A stretch of 64,000 bases of DNA from Fictibacillus arsenicus (GTDB taxonomy: Bacteria > Bacillota > Bacilli > Bacillales > Fictibacillaceae), in contig NZ_CP016761.1 of assembly GCF_001642935.1 (NCBI RefSeq), forward strand, positions 2,108,001 to 2,172,000, read 5' to 3'. Made by a program: the position numbers and the translations under genes. The notes under the pieces are model-generated. The model was not told the DNA's origin and searched no databases. It worked only from the letters and a program-made list of their open reading frames with translations. This document shows, in pieces, positions 9,129 to 18,739 of this stretch. Position 1 is the stretch's first letter. Every line of letters begins with the position of its first letter.

Positions 9129-10298
9129 ATGAGATATTTAACAGCCGGTGAATCACACGGACCGCAGCTTACAACGATAATAGAGGGTGTACCAGCTGGT
9201 CTTCCTCTTTTAGCTGAAGACATAAACGAAGAGCTTGCAAGAAGACAAAAAGGACATGGCAGAGGACGCCGCATGCAGATCGAAAAAGATCAGGTACAGA
9301 TTCTTAGCGGTGTAAGACACGGTATAACACTTGGTTCACCAATTACTTTAGTTGTTGAGAACAAGGATTTTACCCATTGGACAAAAATAATGGGGGCTGA
9401 TCCGCTTGAAGAAGAAAATGCTGAAGTTAAGCGTGTCATTTCAAGACCACGCCCTGGACACGCTGATCTAAACGGAGCAATTAAGTACAACCATCGAGAT
9501 ATGAGAAACGTGCTTGAACGATCTTCAGCCCGGGAAACAACTGTACGTGTAGCAGCAGGAGCTGTGGCGAAAAAACTTTTAAAAGAGCTAGGCGTAGAAG
9601 TCGGCGGCCATGTGCTTGAAATCGGCGGGGTTAAGGCAGAACAAACAACGTATGAAACTCTTAACGAACTTCGTGAAAAAACAGAGGCATCTCCAGTTAG
9701 ATGTTTAGACGAAACGGCAGAAAAAATGATGATGAAAGCCATTGATCACGCAAAAGAAAATGGTGATTCAATCGGCGGCATTGTAGAAGTTATTGCTGAA
9801 GGTATGCCTGTTGCTGTAGGGAGCTACACGCACTACGACAACAAACTCGATGCTAAACTTGCTGCAGCAATCATGAGTATTAATGCATTTAAAGGTGCTG
9901 AGATCGGCATCGGTTTTGAAGCAGCAAGAAAACCAGGCAGTGAAGTACATGACGAAATTCAATGGGACATCGAAAATGGATACACACGCAAAACGAATAA
10001 TGCCGGTGGTTTTGAAGGAGGAATGACAACAGGAATGCCAGTTGTTGTCCGCGGAGTAATGAAGCCGATTCCGACGTTATACAAGCCGCTTCAAAGTGTT
10101 GATATTGAAACAAAAGAAGCATTTGCAGCTAGTATTGAACGCTCAGACAGCTGCGCGGTCCCAGCAGCAAGTGTTGTTGCAGAATCTGTAGTAGCATGGG
10201 AACTTGCAAGCGCACTTGTTCAACAATTCGGTCAGGATAACATGGAAGTAATCAAGAAGAATATCGTTCATCATCAAGAACGTGCAAGGGTGTTTTAA
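9129..10298 (+). CDS. aroC: Chorismate synthase
   Basis: Makes chorismate from 5-enolpyruvylshikimate 3-phosphate using reduced FMN, the last shared step of aromatic synthesis. At 389 residues it has family length. Signature blocks are GESHGPQL at the N terminus, [34 protein letters not shown] and the late [10 protein letters not shown]. It is named aroF in B. subtilis. GGAGG at 9117-9121 selects ATG 9129 (MRYLTAG), 7 nt away. The in-frame ATG at 9123 is only 1 nt from that site. First gene of the T-box-controlled operon, joined directly to aroB. Confidence 0.97.
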   Translation: MRYLTAGESHGPQLTTIIEGVPAGLPLLAEDINEELARRQKGHGRGRRMQIEKDQVQILSGVRHGITLGSPITLVVENKDFTHWTKIMGADPLEEENAEVKRVISRPRPGHADLNGAIKYNHRDMRNVLERSSARETTVRVAAGAVAKKLLKELGVEVGGHVLEIGGVKAEQTTYETLNELREKTEASPVRCLDETAEKMMMKAIDHAKENGDSIGGIVEVIAEGMPVAVGSYTHYDNKLDAKLAAAIMSINAFKGAEIGIGFEAARKPGSEVHDEIQWDIENGYTRKTNNAGGFEGGMTTGMPVVVRGVMKPIPTLYKPLQSVDIETKEAFAASIERSDSCAVPAASVVAESVVAWELASALVQQFGQDNMEVIKKNIVHHQERARVF

Positions 10299-11372
10299 AT
10301 GAAACAAATTAATATCACAACGCCTTCAAAAAACTATCCAGTTTATGTAGGTGAACAAGCGATTACTAAACTAGGTGAGGTTTTGCAATCATTAACGCCT
10401 GCTCCAAAAAATGTGCTGATCATTACAGATCATAATGTAGGAGAGTTATATCTTAAAGATGTTCAAGCAGAACTTGATCAAAAATTTTCGTATGAGTCCT
10501 TTCAAATCAAACCAGGAGATAGTCAGAAATCCTTTGAAAACTATTACGCCTGCCAAAGTTTTGCATTAGAGAAGGGACTTGACAGAACATCCGTAATACT
10601 TGCACTTGGCGGCGGAATGATTGGTGATATCGCTGGATTTGTTGCCGGGACTTATATGAGAGGAATTCGTTTCATTCAAATTCCAACTACTATTCTTGCT
10701 CACGATAGTGCAGTAGGAGGGAAAACAGGAATCAACCATCCTGAAGGCAAAAACATGATAGGTGTTTTTCACCAGCCAGAAGCCGTTATCTATTCCACGG
10801 ATTTTCTATCAACATTACCTGAAAATGAAATAAGGTCTGGATTTGCGGAAGTGATCAAGCATGCGTTAATTGCAGATCCTAGCTTCTATGAATATCTACG
10901 CAAAAATATAACAACATTGAATGATCTAAAAGACGAACACCTTTTAAACTGCCTAACAAGAGGAATCGAGATTAAGAACGAAGTAGTATCACAGGATGAA
11001 AGAGAAAAGGGTATTAGAGCTTTTTTAAATTTTGGGCACACACTCGGACACGCCATTGAAGGGGAGCTTCGATACAAAGATATTACACATGGTGAGGCAG
11101 TAGCACATGGTATGCTGTTTGCTTTATCACTTAAAGAAGAAACCATACAGCTGGGGAAAAATCTCAAAAGATGGCTTCATGACCTTGGTTATCCAACTAC
11201 ACCAAAGAATCTTTCCGTATCTTCTCTTATCAATCGAATGAAAAAAGATAAGAAAGCTGCAGGAAGGACTATTAACATGGTGCTTTTAGAACAAACAGGA
11301 CATCCATATATAGCTCCTTACCAAGCAATCGATTTAGAAGAAAAATTAACTGAATTCTTAAAAGAGAATTAA
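10299..11372 (+). CDS. aroB: 3-dehydroquinate synthase
   Basis: Converts DAHP to 3-dehydroquinate with NAD and a divalent metal, the second shikimate-pathway step. The 357-residue protein shows GGGMIGDIAGFVAGTYMRG for NAD binding, the DSAVGGKTGINHPEGKN block, and metal-binding His residues in NFGHTLGHAIE. The ATG follows the aroC stop without a gap, so translation is coupled. B. subtilis has aroH after aroB. Here no free chorismate mutase gene follows; mutase activity is present only as the domain fused to DAHP synthase. Confidence 0.96.
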   Translation: MKQINITTPSKNYPVYVGEQAITKLGEVLQSLTPAPKNVLIITDHNVGELYLKDVQAELDQKFSYESFQIKPGDSQKSFENYYACQSFALEKGLDRTSVILALGGGMIGDIAGFVAGTYMRGIRFIQIPTTILAHDSAVGGKTGINHPEGKNMIGVFHQPEAVIYSTDFLSTLPENEIRSGFAEVIKHALIADPSFYEYLRKNITTLNDLKDEHLLNCLTRGIEIKNEVVSQDEREKGIRAFLNFGHTLGHAIEGELRYKDITHGEAVAHGMLFALSLKEETIQLGKNLKRWLHDLGYPTTPKNLSVSSLINRMKKDKKAAGRTINMVLLEQTGHPYIAPYQAIDLEEKLTEFLKEN

Positions 11373-11390
11373 CCCCAAAGGAGCCTGCAC

Positions 11391-12488
11391 ATGAAGAACG
11401 TCTTGCTGATAGGAGTCGGATTGATTGGCGGATCAATCGCTTTAACAATAAAAAATGAACATGAAGCGGTTATCGCAGGATATGACGTCCAGGCTGCTAA
11501 TTGCGAGACTGCAGTAAAATTAGGAGTCATTGATAGAGTCTCATATGATTTGCAACGCGATGCAGCCAACGCTGACCTTATCATAATCGCTACGCCTGTT
11601 GAAGCAACATTAAATATTATGGACCAGTTGTCTTCCATAAAGCCAGCTATTAAAGCACTTGTCATGGATGTCGGAAGCACGAAGAACACTATAATGAAAA
11701 AAGCTGAAACCCTGGCTGAAAACGGTATTGTTTTTATCGGCGGTCATCCTATGGCAGGGTCGCATAAAACTGGAGTAGAAAGTGCCAGACCACATTTATT
11801 AGAAAATGCTTTTTATATATTAACGCCAAGTTCTATTACATCTGCAGCGAAAATTGAAGAAGCGAAGGACTGGCTGAAAGGAACTCATGCAAAATTTATA
11901 GTGGCTGAGCCGGATGAACATGATTTTCTAACAGGTATCGTAAGCCATTTTCCTCATCTCATTGCATCGAGCCTAGTAAGACTTGCTCAAAAACATGCCA
12001 GTGATAATCCGCTTGTTCAGCAGCTGGCAGCGGGTGGCTTTCGTGATATCACACGGATTGCATCAAGCTCTCCAAAAATGTGGAGTGATATTGTAAGCCA
12101 AAACAAAGAACACCTATTATCACTTTTAAATGAGTGGAAAGAAGAGATGGATCAAGTTATAAGCTTTGTAGAAAATGGCGATCAAAATCAATTATTTGAT
12201 TACTTTAATGGAGCAAAATTGTTTCGAGATGGACTCCCTATTCGTTCCAAAGGAGCTATACAGCCGTTTTCTGATTTATATGTGGACATTTTAGATACTG
12301 CAGGTGCTTTGTCTAAAGTTACTACACTTTTAGCAGAATCCCAAATTAGCATCATCAATATTACCATTCTTGAGGTAAGAGAAGGTCTCAATGGGGTACT
12401 GAGATTAAGTTTTCAAAATGATACTGATCGTGATAATGCTCAACAGTTATTACATCAAGAAAACTATTTAACACATATCACGGAATAA
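11391..12488 (+). CDS. tyrA: Prephenate dehydrogenase with C-terminal ACT domain
   Basis: Oxidatively decarboxylates prephenate to 4-hydroxyphenylpyruvate, the committed step to tyrosine. The 365-residue protein begins with a Rossmann motif ([10 protein letters not shown]), carries the catalytic region [12 protein letters not shown] and ends in an ACT domain (about residues 290-365) that in related enzymes binds the feedback inhibitor. An AAAGGAG ribosome site precedes ATG 11391. Its place in the operon supports a tyrosine-reading T-box. The trp and hisC genes that precede tyrA in B. subtilis are absent between aroB and tyrA here. Confidence 0.94.
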   Translation: MKNVLLIGVGLIGGSIALTIKNEHEAVIAGYDVQAANCETAVKLGVIDRVSYDLQRDAANADLIIIATPVEATLNIMDQLSSIKPAIKALVMDVGSTKNTIMKKAETLAENGIVFIGGHPMAGSHKTGVESARPHLLENAFYILTPSSITSAAKIEEAKDWLKGTHAKFIVAEPDEHDFLTGIVSHFPHLIASSLVRLAQKHASDNPLVQQLAAGGFRDITRIASSSPKMWSDIVSQNKEHLLSLLNEWKEEMDQVISFVENGDQNQLFDYFNGAKLFRDGLPIRSKGAIQPFSDLYVDILDTAGALSKVTTLLAESQISIINITILEVREGLNGVLRLSFQNDTDRDNAQQLLHQENYLTHITE

Positions 12489-12502
12489 AGGAGGCACTTT
12501 TT

Positions 12503-13789
12503 ATGGAAAAACAATTAATGCCTATTCAAAGCTTATATGGAACAATTAAAGTGCCAGGTGACAAATCCATTTCTCATAGAGCAGTTATGTTTGGTTCCAT
12601 TGCAGAAGGAAAGACAACTATAAATGGTTTTTTAACTGGTGAAGATTGTCTAAGTACTATCTCTTGTTTTAAAAAGCTAGGTGTAAACATTGTCCAGGAA
12701 AATGAACATGTAACTGTTAAAGGCAATGGTATATCAGGATTGCGGCCGCCATCTGAAGATCTGTATGTCGGAAACTCTGGGACTACCATCCGTTTAATGC
12801 TCGGAATCCTTGCCAATACTCCTTTTACTTCTGTACTTACAGGTGATGATTCTATTGCAAAAAGACCGATGAATCGTGTTACTAAGCCATTGAAACAGAT
12901 GGGTGCAGAAATCAATGGCAATGATTCAGGAAATAAGATTCCTCTTCAAATAAAAGGAGGGAACGTTAAAGGAATCCACTACGATTCTCCAATAGCTAGT
13001 GCTCAAGTGAAATCAGCTATTATCCTTGCGGGACTTGAAGGTGAAGGAACAACTTCTGTTACTGAGCCTCTAAAATCCAGAGATCATACAGAACGGATGC
13101 TGGAAGCCTTTGGAGCAGAGGTAAAGTCAGATGCATTAACTGTTTCCATAGAAGGAGGACAGCAGCTAAAAGGTACACATATTGAAGTTCCTGGCGACAT
13201 TTCTTCTGCAGCCTTTTTCTTAGTTGCTGGAGCTATTGTTCCAGACAGCACGATTACCCTGCAAAAAGTAGGACTGAATCCAACCCGAACTGGCATTTTA
13301 GATGTTCTAAATGATATGGGCGCAGAGATTTCGTATCAAAATGTAAATGAGGAAGCTTCTGAACCGTATGGGGATCTGATCATTAAAACTTCGTCACTAA
13401 AGGGGACCGTTATTAAAGGAGATGTTATTCCGCGATTAATCGATGAGATCCCGATTATTGCACTGGCAGCAACACAGGCTGAAGGGCAAACAGTCATTCA
13501 AGATGCACATGAATTGCGAGTCAAAGAAACTGACCGTATAGAAACTGTCGTAAATGAGCTTAAAAAAATGGGAGCGGAAATCGAAGCTACAGAAGACGGA
13601 ATGATTATTAATGGGAAAACACATTTAAAAGGAGCATCTGTTCAAAGTCATGGGGATCACCGAATCGGAATGATGTTAAGCATAGCCTCTTGTATTGCAG
13701 AAGGTGATACAACTCTGGATCAAAGCGAAGCGGTAGCTGTTTCATATCCATCATTTTTTGATCAGCTGAAACGTCTATCAAATCAATAA
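12503..13789 (+). CDS. aroA: 3-phosphoshikimate 1-carboxyvinyltransferase (EPSP synthase)
   Basis: Transfers the enolpyruvyl group from phosphoenolpyruvate to shikimate 3-phosphate. It is 428 residues, named aroE in B. subtilis. It shows [19 protein letters not shown], the [12 protein letters not shown] motif, KRPMNRV, and the C-terminal [12 protein letters not shown]. The GNSGTT form, the SAQVKSA block and the overall pattern suggest the class II enzymes typical of Gram-positives. AAAGGAGG precedes ATG 12503, 14 nt after tyrA. Last gene of the aro operon; a repeat element and a terminator follow. Confidence 0.96.
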   Translation: MEKQLMPIQSLYGTIKVPGDKSISHRAVMFGSIAEGKTTINGFLTGEDCLSTISCFKKLGVNIVQENEHVTVKGNGISGLRPPSEDLYVGNSGTTIRLMLGILANTPFTSVLTGDDSIAKRPMNRVTKPLKQMGAEINGNDSGNKIPLQIKGGNVKGIHYDSPIASAQVKSAIILAGLEGEGTTSVTEPLKSRDHTERMLEAFGAEVKSDALTVSIEGGQQLKGTHIEVPGDISSAAFFLVAGAIVPDSTITLQKVGLNPTRTGILDVLNDMGAEISYQNVNEEASEPYGDLIIKTSSLKGTVIKGDVIPRLIDEIPIIALAATQAEGQTVIQDAHELRVKETDRIETVVNELKKMGAEIEATEDGMIINGKTHLKGASVQSHGDHRIGMMLSIASCIAEGDTTLDQSEAVAVSYPSFFDQLKRLSNQ

Positions 13790-13796
13790 ATTAAAA

Positions 13797-14017
13797 ACAC
13801 TCTTTCTAAAAGATTATTGCTTTTAAGCTTATTTTTCCATAGACATCACTGAAAAGTTGATTGGAGTGAAAGGTGCGAGACTCCTGGGGGAACAGCGTGA
13901 CAGGTGAGACACTGCAGGTGCAAGCACGAGGTGGCTCACCGCACGCCCCCCCGGAAAGCGAGCATCCTGAAACGGAAATCAACCACTTTCAAGAGCAACA
14001 AAGTATGCGAAAACAGC
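13797..14017 (+). repeat. Intergenic repeat family, copy A
   Basis: The core 13856-13983 runs from GTTGATT to AATCAAC and contains GGTGCGAGACTCC, ACAGGTGAGAC, GGCTCACCGCACGCCCC and GGAAAGCGAGCATCCTG. Outer flanks are also shared with other copies (CTAAAAGATTATTGC on the left, AGAGCAACAAAG on the right). The interior is partly self-complementary (GGTGAGAC against GGCTCACC), so a transcript would fold. No coding sequence. Confidence 0.85.
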
Positions 14018-14036
14018 AATATAAAAAATAACATTT

Positions 14037-14068
14037 AAACCAGCATCTTTCGAGAATGCTGGTTTTTT
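14037..14068 (+). terminator. Terminator downstream of the aro operon and repeat A
   Basis: AAACCAGCAT and ATGCTGGTTT form a 10-bp stem with a 9-nt loop followed by T residues. It is the first strong terminator after the EPSP synthase gene, so the aro transcript may include repeat copy A. Confidence 0.8.
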
Positions 14069-14112
14069 GTTTGCGTTGTTCTATCATTCGACAGATTATA
14101 ACATTTTTCATA

Positions 14113-14127
14113 TTAGAATTATTATAA
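14113..14127 (+). promoter_or_regulatory. PerR box upstream of catalase
   Basis: TTAGAATTATTATAA matches the PerR consensus TTATAATNATTATAA at all but one fixed position. It lies just upstream of the -35 element of the catalase promoter. PerR, the Fe/Mn-dependent peroxide sensor, represses katA in B. subtilis, so this points to the same peroxide induction here. Confidence 0.75.
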
Positions 14128-14134
14128 AAAAGTA

Positions 14135-14162
14135 TTGATTATCCATTGAGAAGTGATATCAT
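14135..14162 (+). promoter_or_regulatory. Candidate katA promoter
   Basis: TTGATT at 14135-14140, a 16-bp spacer and TATCAT at 14157-14162. The PerR-like box ends 7 bp upstream of the -35. Confidence 0.5.
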
Positions 14163-14206
14163 TAGATATGTACAATAAATCTATTAAAATGATGAGGTGA
14201 TTTAGT

Positions 14207-15667
14207 TTGAGTAATGGAAACAAACATCTTACTACCAGCTGGGGTGCACCTGTAGGGGACAACCAGAGTTCAATGACAGCAGGATCAAGAGGTCCGACAT
14301 TAATTCAGGACGTCCATCTATTAGAAAAGTTAGCGCATTTTAACCGGGAGCGTGTACCAGAGCGTGTTGTACATGCTAAAGGTGCGGGAGCTCACGGATA
14401 TTTTGAAGTAACGAATGACGTGAGAAAATATACAAAAGCAAACTTCTTATCTGAAGCAGGGAAAAGAACACCTTTATTTGTACGGTTTTCTACTGTTGCG
14501 GGCGAGAATGGTTCTGCTGATACAGTTAGAGATCCCCGCGGATTTGCTGTTAAGTTTTATACAGAAGAAGGAAACTATGATCTTGTTGGAAACAATACAC
14601 CGGTCTTCTTTATCCGTGATGCTATTAAGTTTCCAGATTTTATTCATACTCAAAAGCGTCATCCTCAAACACACTTGAAAAATCCGAATGCAATCTGGGA
14701 TTTTTGGTCATTATCGCCTGAATCTCTTCATCAGGTAACGATACTTATGTCTGATCGGGGTATACCTGCAACGTTCCGCCATATGCACGGATTTGGAAGC
14801 CACACCTTTAAATGGGTAAATGCAGAAGGAGATGGAGTATGGGTAAAATACCACTTTAAGACAGAGCAGGGTGTAAAGAATTTATCAAATGAAGTAGCTG
14901 CGAAGATTGCTGGAGAAAATGCTGATTATCATACAGAAGATCTTTTTAATGCGATAGAAAATGGTGATTTTCCTGCCTGGAAACTCTATGTGCAAATTAT
15001 GCCTCTTGAGGATGCGAATACTTACCGGTTTGATCCGTTTGATGTTACAAAAGTCTGGTCACAAAAAGACTATCCTTTAATTGAAGTAGGCCGAATGGTT
15101 TTGAATAAGAATCCAGAAAATTATTTTGCAGAAGTTGAACAAGCTACATTTTCACCCGGAACATTAGTACCAGGAATTGATGTATCACCTGATAAGATGC
15201 TTCAGGGACGTCTTTTTGCATACCATGACGCACATCGTTACCGTGTTGGAGCAAACCATCAAGCACTTCCGATTAATCGTCCGCGCTATGAAGTAAATAA
15301 TTATCAGCGTGATGGCCAAATGCGTTTTGATAATAATGGCGGAGGGTCTGTTTATTACGAGCCTAATAGTTTCGGAGGACCTAAAGAATCTACCGAAAAT
15401 AAACAGGCTGCATTTCCTGTCACGGGGATAGCGGACAGTGTTGGCTATGATCACGATGATCACTATACACAGCCTGGAGATTTATACCGCCTGTTAAGCG
15501 AGGAAGAACGTTCACGTTTAGTAGAAACCATTATTGGCGCAATGAAACCTGTCGAACATGATGAAATAAAACTGCGTCAAATTCATCATTTTTATAAAGC
15601 AGATCCAGATTACGGTATGCGTATAGCCAAAGGACTTGGGTTATCTGTGCCGCAAGAAGTTAAATAA
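14207..15667 (+). CDS. katA: Vegetative catalase (haem, small-subunit type)
   Basis: A 486-residue monofunctional haem catalase dismutating hydrogen peroxide in the cytoplasm, the length of clade 3 small-subunit enzymes. The distal-site His lies in [14 protein letters not shown], the distal Asn in [11 protein letters not shown], and the haem-ligand Tyr in [13 protein letters not shown]. The start is TTG 14207, set by GAGGTG at 14194-14199 with a 7-nt spacing; there is no in-frame ATG near. A PerR-like box and promoter precede it, and a perfect 13-bp bidirectional terminator follows. Confidence 0.96.
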   Translation: MSNGNKHLTTSWGAPVGDNQSSMTAGSRGPTLIQDVHLLEKLAHFNRERVPERVVHAKGAGAHGYFEVTNDVRKYTKANFLSEAGKRTPLFVRFSTVAGENGSADTVRDPRGFAVKFYTEEGNYDLVGNNTPVFFIRDAIKFPDFIHTQKRHPQTHLKNPNAIWDFWSLSPESLHQVTILMSDRGIPATFRHMHGFGSHTFKWVNAEGDGVWVKYHFKTEQGVKNLSNEVAAKIAGENADYHTEDLFNAIENGDFPAWKLYVQIMPLEDANTYRFDPFDVTKVWSQKDYPLIEVGRMVLNKNPENYFAEVEQATFSPGTLVPGIDVSPDKMLQGRLFAYHDAHRYRVGANHQALPINRPRYEVNNYQRDGQMRFDNNGGGSVYYEPNSFGGPKESTENKQAAFPVTGIADSVGYDHDDHYTQPGDLYRLLSEEERSRLVETIIGAMKPVEHDEIKLRQIHHFYKADPDYGMRIAKGLGLSVPQEVK

Positions 15668-15677
15668 TTTAGCATAA

Positions 15678-15714
15678 AAAATACGTTCCCCAATATTGCG
15701 GGAACGTATTTTAA
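15678..15714. terminator. Perfect 13-bp bidirectional terminator
   Basis: AAAATACGTTCCC and GGGAACGTATTTT pair perfectly across a 9-nt loop, with A and T runs at the ends. It separates katA from the convergent CBS-ACT gene. Confidence 0.9.
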
Positions 15715-15723
15715 TTTTACGAA

Positions 15724-16371
15724 TTAAACTTTCGCAAAAGTTCTTAGATCTTCTATATCGGCTACTTTAAATCCATTAGCCTCCACACGGTGAATCAATT
15801 CATCAATTTCTTTGCGCGTAACACTTTTATTAAATGTGATTACAATTCTGCGCAAAAATTGTTTTCCAGCATCTTGTGTAAAGACACCTTCGATATTGTA
15901 TTCTTCATGGATGGCTGTGAATAGTTTTCTAAGCGACCCTTTACCTTCAGTAGTAGAGACAGTTAATGAATAGCCGCCATTTTTAATTCCATATGAGTCC
16001 TGCAGAATGTCCATTACTTTAGAGTGAGTAATTATCCCTAAAAAATTATAGTCATCATCTACTACTGCCATGAAAGGAAGACGGCGGATCGAAAACAGCA
16101 CTTTAAAGTAAGCTGTATTTTCATGAATAAAGGCATCTTTTTCTTCTACAACCCTGCTGACATTTTCTTTTACAGAACCAACATTATCAATTATATAATC
16201 GGATGTTGTCTCCTTAAAAAGCAAGCCCACAAACTTTTCTTCTTTTTCATCTAATACTGGAATACAGCGATACCCAGATTGAATGATGGTGTAACGGGCT
16301 TCACTAATTGACATATTTTCTGTTACATACGTTACTTTGGATTTGGAAAGATAATTAGATTTTACTTTCAT
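15724..16371 (-). CDS. CBS-pair and ACT-domain protein, CbpA-like (c-di-AMP binding?)
   Basis: A 215-residue cytoplasmic protein with two CBS motifs (about residues 10-130: SEARYTIIQSGYRCIPVLDE and the later RRLPFMAVVDDDYNFLGIIT) and a C-terminal ACT-like domain (about 135-210). This order matches the Listeria protein CbpA, a cyclic-di-AMP binder. Ligand binding here is inferred from architecture only. The start at 16371 (MKVKSNYL) is preceded by AAAGGGTG. A GTG three codons upstream is also in frame. Monocistronic, convergent with katA. Confidence 0.8.
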   Translation of the reverse strand: MKVKSNYLSKSKVTYVTENMSISEARYTIIQSGYRCIPVLDEKEEKFVGLLFKETTSDYIIDNVGSVKENVSRVVEEKDAFIHENTAYFKVLFSIRRLPFMAVVDDDYNFLGIITHSKVMDILQDSYGIKNGGYSLTVSTTEGKGSLRKLFTAIHEEYNIEGVFTQDAGKQFLRRIVITFNKSVTRKEIDELIHRVEANGFKVADIEDLRTFAKV

Positions 16372-16472
16372 AAGACACACCCTTTTCAGAATTATATAAA
16401 TATTTAAAACTAATTCTCTATAAATTGCAATATACCTGCTTTTTCATAGATATACTGCAACTTTTTTCCTGT

Positions 16473-16501
16473 TTGCACATTTGAAAATTCTGTCATATAA
16501 T
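16473..16501 (+). promoter_or_regulatory. Promoter of a short transcription unit
   Basis: TTGCAC at 16473-16478, a 17-bp spacer and a perfect TATAAT at 16496-16501. The transcript would start near 16508 and end at the hairpin at 16703-16741, about 230 nt. Confidence 0.55.
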
Positions 16502-16547
16502 AAAATGGAAATTATTTATTAATTGGAATCGTAAGGAGGTGTAAGGA

Positions 16548-16667
16548 ATGCTTAGAGATGTACAACTGTTTAGCTGGCTGGTCGTTTTTCGTTCAATTAC
16601 TTATGTGTTTTTTCGTAATTGGTGGAGTCTGTCCAAATTCAGCTATTCAAATATTGTACACCGATAA
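16548..16667 (+). CDS. Putative 39-residue peptide (small ORF)
   Basis: A very strong AAGGAGGTG at 16533-16541 is 6 nt before ATG 16548, giving a 39-residue, Trp- and Phe-rich peptide (MLRDVQLFSWLVVFRS...). A second frame, ATG 16558 to 16671, gives a 37-residue hydrophobic peptide with a Cys-rich middle and a polar tail (GGVCPNSAIQILYTDK), but it is 16 nt from the ribosome site. The promoter, ribosome site and terminator argue for a real unit. Which frame is used cannot be decided from sequence. I recognise no family. It could instead be a regulatory RNA. Confidence 0.45.
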   Translation: MLRDVQLFSWLVVFRSITYVFFRNWWSLSKFSYSNIVHR

Positions 16668-16702
16668 GTAACCTTACCCTTTCCTTTTTCTATGTAAAAG
16701 AT

Positions 16703-16741
16703 AAAACCATGGGCAGGTACTATTTGCTCATGGTTTTTTTA
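16703..16741 (+). terminator. Terminator of the short unit
   Basis: AAAACCATG and CATGGTTTT pair across 17 nt and lead into a run of T residues. It closes the unit that starts near 16508. Confidence 0.75.
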
Positions 16742-16744
16742 TTG

Positions 16745-16967
16745 AAGGCTGTTTTCGCAAACTTTGTTGTTTTGAAAGTAGTTGATTTCCGTTCCAGGTC
16801 GCTCGCTTTCCGCGGGGCGGGCGGTCACCCTCCTCGCGCTTTGCGCGTTTAGGAGTCTCACCTGTCCCACTCGTCCCGCAGGAGTCTCGCACCTTGCACT
16901 CCAATCAACTTATCAATGAAATGAAAGAAAAAATGATAATAAGCAACAATCTTTTAGAAGAGTGCCT
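16745..16967 (-). repeat. Intergenic repeat family, copy B (inverted)
   Basis: Core 16781-16919 from GTTGATT to AATCAAC, in the opposite orientation to copy A: on the minus strand it reads GGTGCGAGACTCC, GGACAGGTGAGACTCC and GGAAAGCGAGC. The outer flanks GCTGTTTTCGCAAACTTTGTTG and AGCAACAATCTTTTAGAAGAG match the flanks of copies A and C. Confidence 0.85.
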
Positions 16968-17014
16968 TTTTGAAAAAGGACAGTGGCATAACATTATAAA
17001 AGGAGAAAAATAAA

Positions 17015-18634
17015 ATGATTATATGCACTGTTCAAAATCTAAAAAAAATGTACGGCGGAAATGAGATTCTTAAAAATATTTCATTTGAGATACACGAACA
17101 AGATCGAATTGGCATTGTCGGTCAAAATGGTTCAGGAAAAACGACTTTATTTAAGCTGTTGAGCAATTTGGAGCATAGTGACTCAGGTTCAATTTTTATA
17201 AAAAAAGATGCAGCTATCGGATACCTTGCCCAGCTGCCTGATCATGATGTTCATTCCACCGTTTACGAGGTCATCTCGGCAACATTTCAAGAGATTAAGG
17301 AAATTGAAAAGAAGATAGAAGAGGTAAATCTACAATTAAGTGATCCTTCACAAGGAGATCGGCTTGATAAAAATTTAAACAAACTATATAAACTTCAAGA
17401 ACAATACGAGAATTTAGGCGGTTATGCAATAGAATCAAAAATTAACGGTGTTTTAACGGGCCTTGGTATTTCTCATCTTACAAATCATCTATTTAGGCAA
17501 ATTAGCGGAGGAGAACAAACGAAAGTAGGTTTAGCTTGTCTGCTTCTTCAAGAACCCGAACTTCTTTTGCTGGATGAACCTACTAACCATTTAGACATTG
17601 ATACTATTAACTGGCTGGAAAATTATTTACTAAAATATAAAGGGGCAATAGTAATTATCAGTCATGACAGATATTTTTTGGATAAAGTTACTATGAAGAC
17701 GATTGATTTCGAAGAAGGGGAATGTACTGTATATCACCATTCATACTCTGGGTTTGTTAAGGAAAAAGAAAATAATCTCTTGCTAGAATTTGAAAAATAC
17801 CAAGAACAGCAAAAGAAAGTAAGAAAAATAAAAGAATCTATTAAACAACTGCGGGATTGGGGAGCACGTTCTGGTAATGAAAAGTTCTTCAAACGAGCCA
17901 GAAGTATGGAAAAAGCACTTGCTCGTATTCAAAATATGAAAAGACCGCAGCTCGAACGCAAAAAGGCAGCTTTTGAATTTAATGTGAATAAGAGAAGCGG
18001 ACAGGATGTTGTTGTTTTGGAACAAGTAACCAAGTTAATTGAAGACCGTTTGATTCTTGAAAATATTGACCTGCAGGTAAGATACGGAGAAAAGATTGCT
18101 CTCATCGGCAAAAACGGTTCGGGAAAAACCACTTTAATAAACTGTCTGCAAAATAACGATTTTGATTATGGTGCTGTTAAGCTTGGTTCCTCCGTATCAA
18201 TTGGATATCTTTCACAAAAAGGACTGGAAGCAGAAGCTAATCTGACCGTTCTCGACATTTTTAGGGATAATGTACCCATGGAAGAGGGAGAAGCGAGACA
18301 TCACTTGGTAAAGTTCTTATTCTATGGTCCTTCAGTATATAAAAAAGCAAGTGATCTAAGTGGAGGAGAGAGAACGCGGTTAAGGCTCGCACAGCTTGTT
18401 TATGAAGGGTTCAATTTTCTAATACTTGATGAACCTACCAACCATTTAGATATAGATTCACGTGAAGCTTTAGAAATAGCTTTAGAAGAATTTGAAGGTA
18501 CAATAATGGCTGTAACACATGACCGTTATTTTATGAATAAGCTATTCGAAAGAACGATATGGCTGGAAAATGGCAAGGTTGATAGCTATACAGGGAATTA
18601 CGATTATGCTCTTGAAAAACGAATTAGCAAGTAA
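17015..18634 (+). CDS. ABC-F family ATPase (ribosome-associated)
   Basis: A 539-residue protein with two ABC ATPase domains and no membrane segments, the plan of ABC-F proteins that act on the ribosome E site. Walker A motifs are GQNGSGKTT and GKNGSGKTT. Both halves have LDEPTNHLDID Walker B regions and signatures ISGGEQTK and LSGGERTR. The charged inter-domain linker (about residues 245-335) with RARSMEKALARIQNMKR is moderate in length. Some relatives give resistance to ribosome-targeting antibiotics and others help translation; the sequence alone does not say which. No attenuator-type leader like that of antibiotic-induced members was seen. AAAGGAG precedes ATG 17015. Confidence 0.88.
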   Translation: MIICTVQNLKKMYGGNEILKNISFEIHEQDRIGIVGQNGSGKTTLFKLLSNLEHSDSGSIFIKKDAAIGYLAQLPDHDVHSTVYEVISATFQEIKEIEKKIEEVNLQLSDPSQGDRLDKNLNKLYKLQEQYENLGGYAIESKINGVLTGLGISHLTNHLFRQISGGEQTKVGLACLLLQEPELLLLDEPTNHLDIDTINWLENYLLKYKGAIVIISHDRYFLDKVTMKTIDFEEGECTVYHHSYSGFVKEKENNLLLEFEKYQEQQKKVRKIKESIKQLRDWGARSGNEKFFKRARSMEKALARIQNMKRPQLERKKAAFEFNVNKRSGQDVVVLEQVTKLIEDRLILENIDLQVRYGEKIALIGKNGSGKTTLINCLQNNDFDYGAVKLGSSVSIGYLSQKGLEAEANLTVLDIFRDNVPMEEGEARHHLVKFLFYGPSVYKKASDLSGGERTRLRLAQLVYEGFNFLILDEPTNHLDIDSREALEIALEEFEGTIMAVTHDRYFMNKLFERTIWLENGKVDSYTGNYDYALEKRISK

Positions 18635-18640
18635 ATCTTG

Positions 18641-18669
18641 AACAGGCTAAATTTTAGCCTGTTTTTTGT
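18641..18669 (+). terminator. Terminator of the ABC-F gene
   Basis: AACAGGCTAA and TTAGCCTGTT form a 10-bp stem with a 3-nt loop, followed by T residues. Confidence 0.88.
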
Positions 18670-18739
18670 TTTTTGGATTGTGACCCTCACATATGGGGAA
18701 TAATGGGTAAAAATATTTTTTTAATATAGGAGGTACTCC

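Noticed and set aside
9290-9742. 150-residue antisense frame in aroC
   Set aside because: Ser/Thr-rich composition typical of a shadow frame, and aroC is certain on the other strand.
16619-16852. 77-residue frame overlapping the small unit, its terminator and repeat B
   Set aside because: It crosses a terminator and the repeat element and has no ribosome site.
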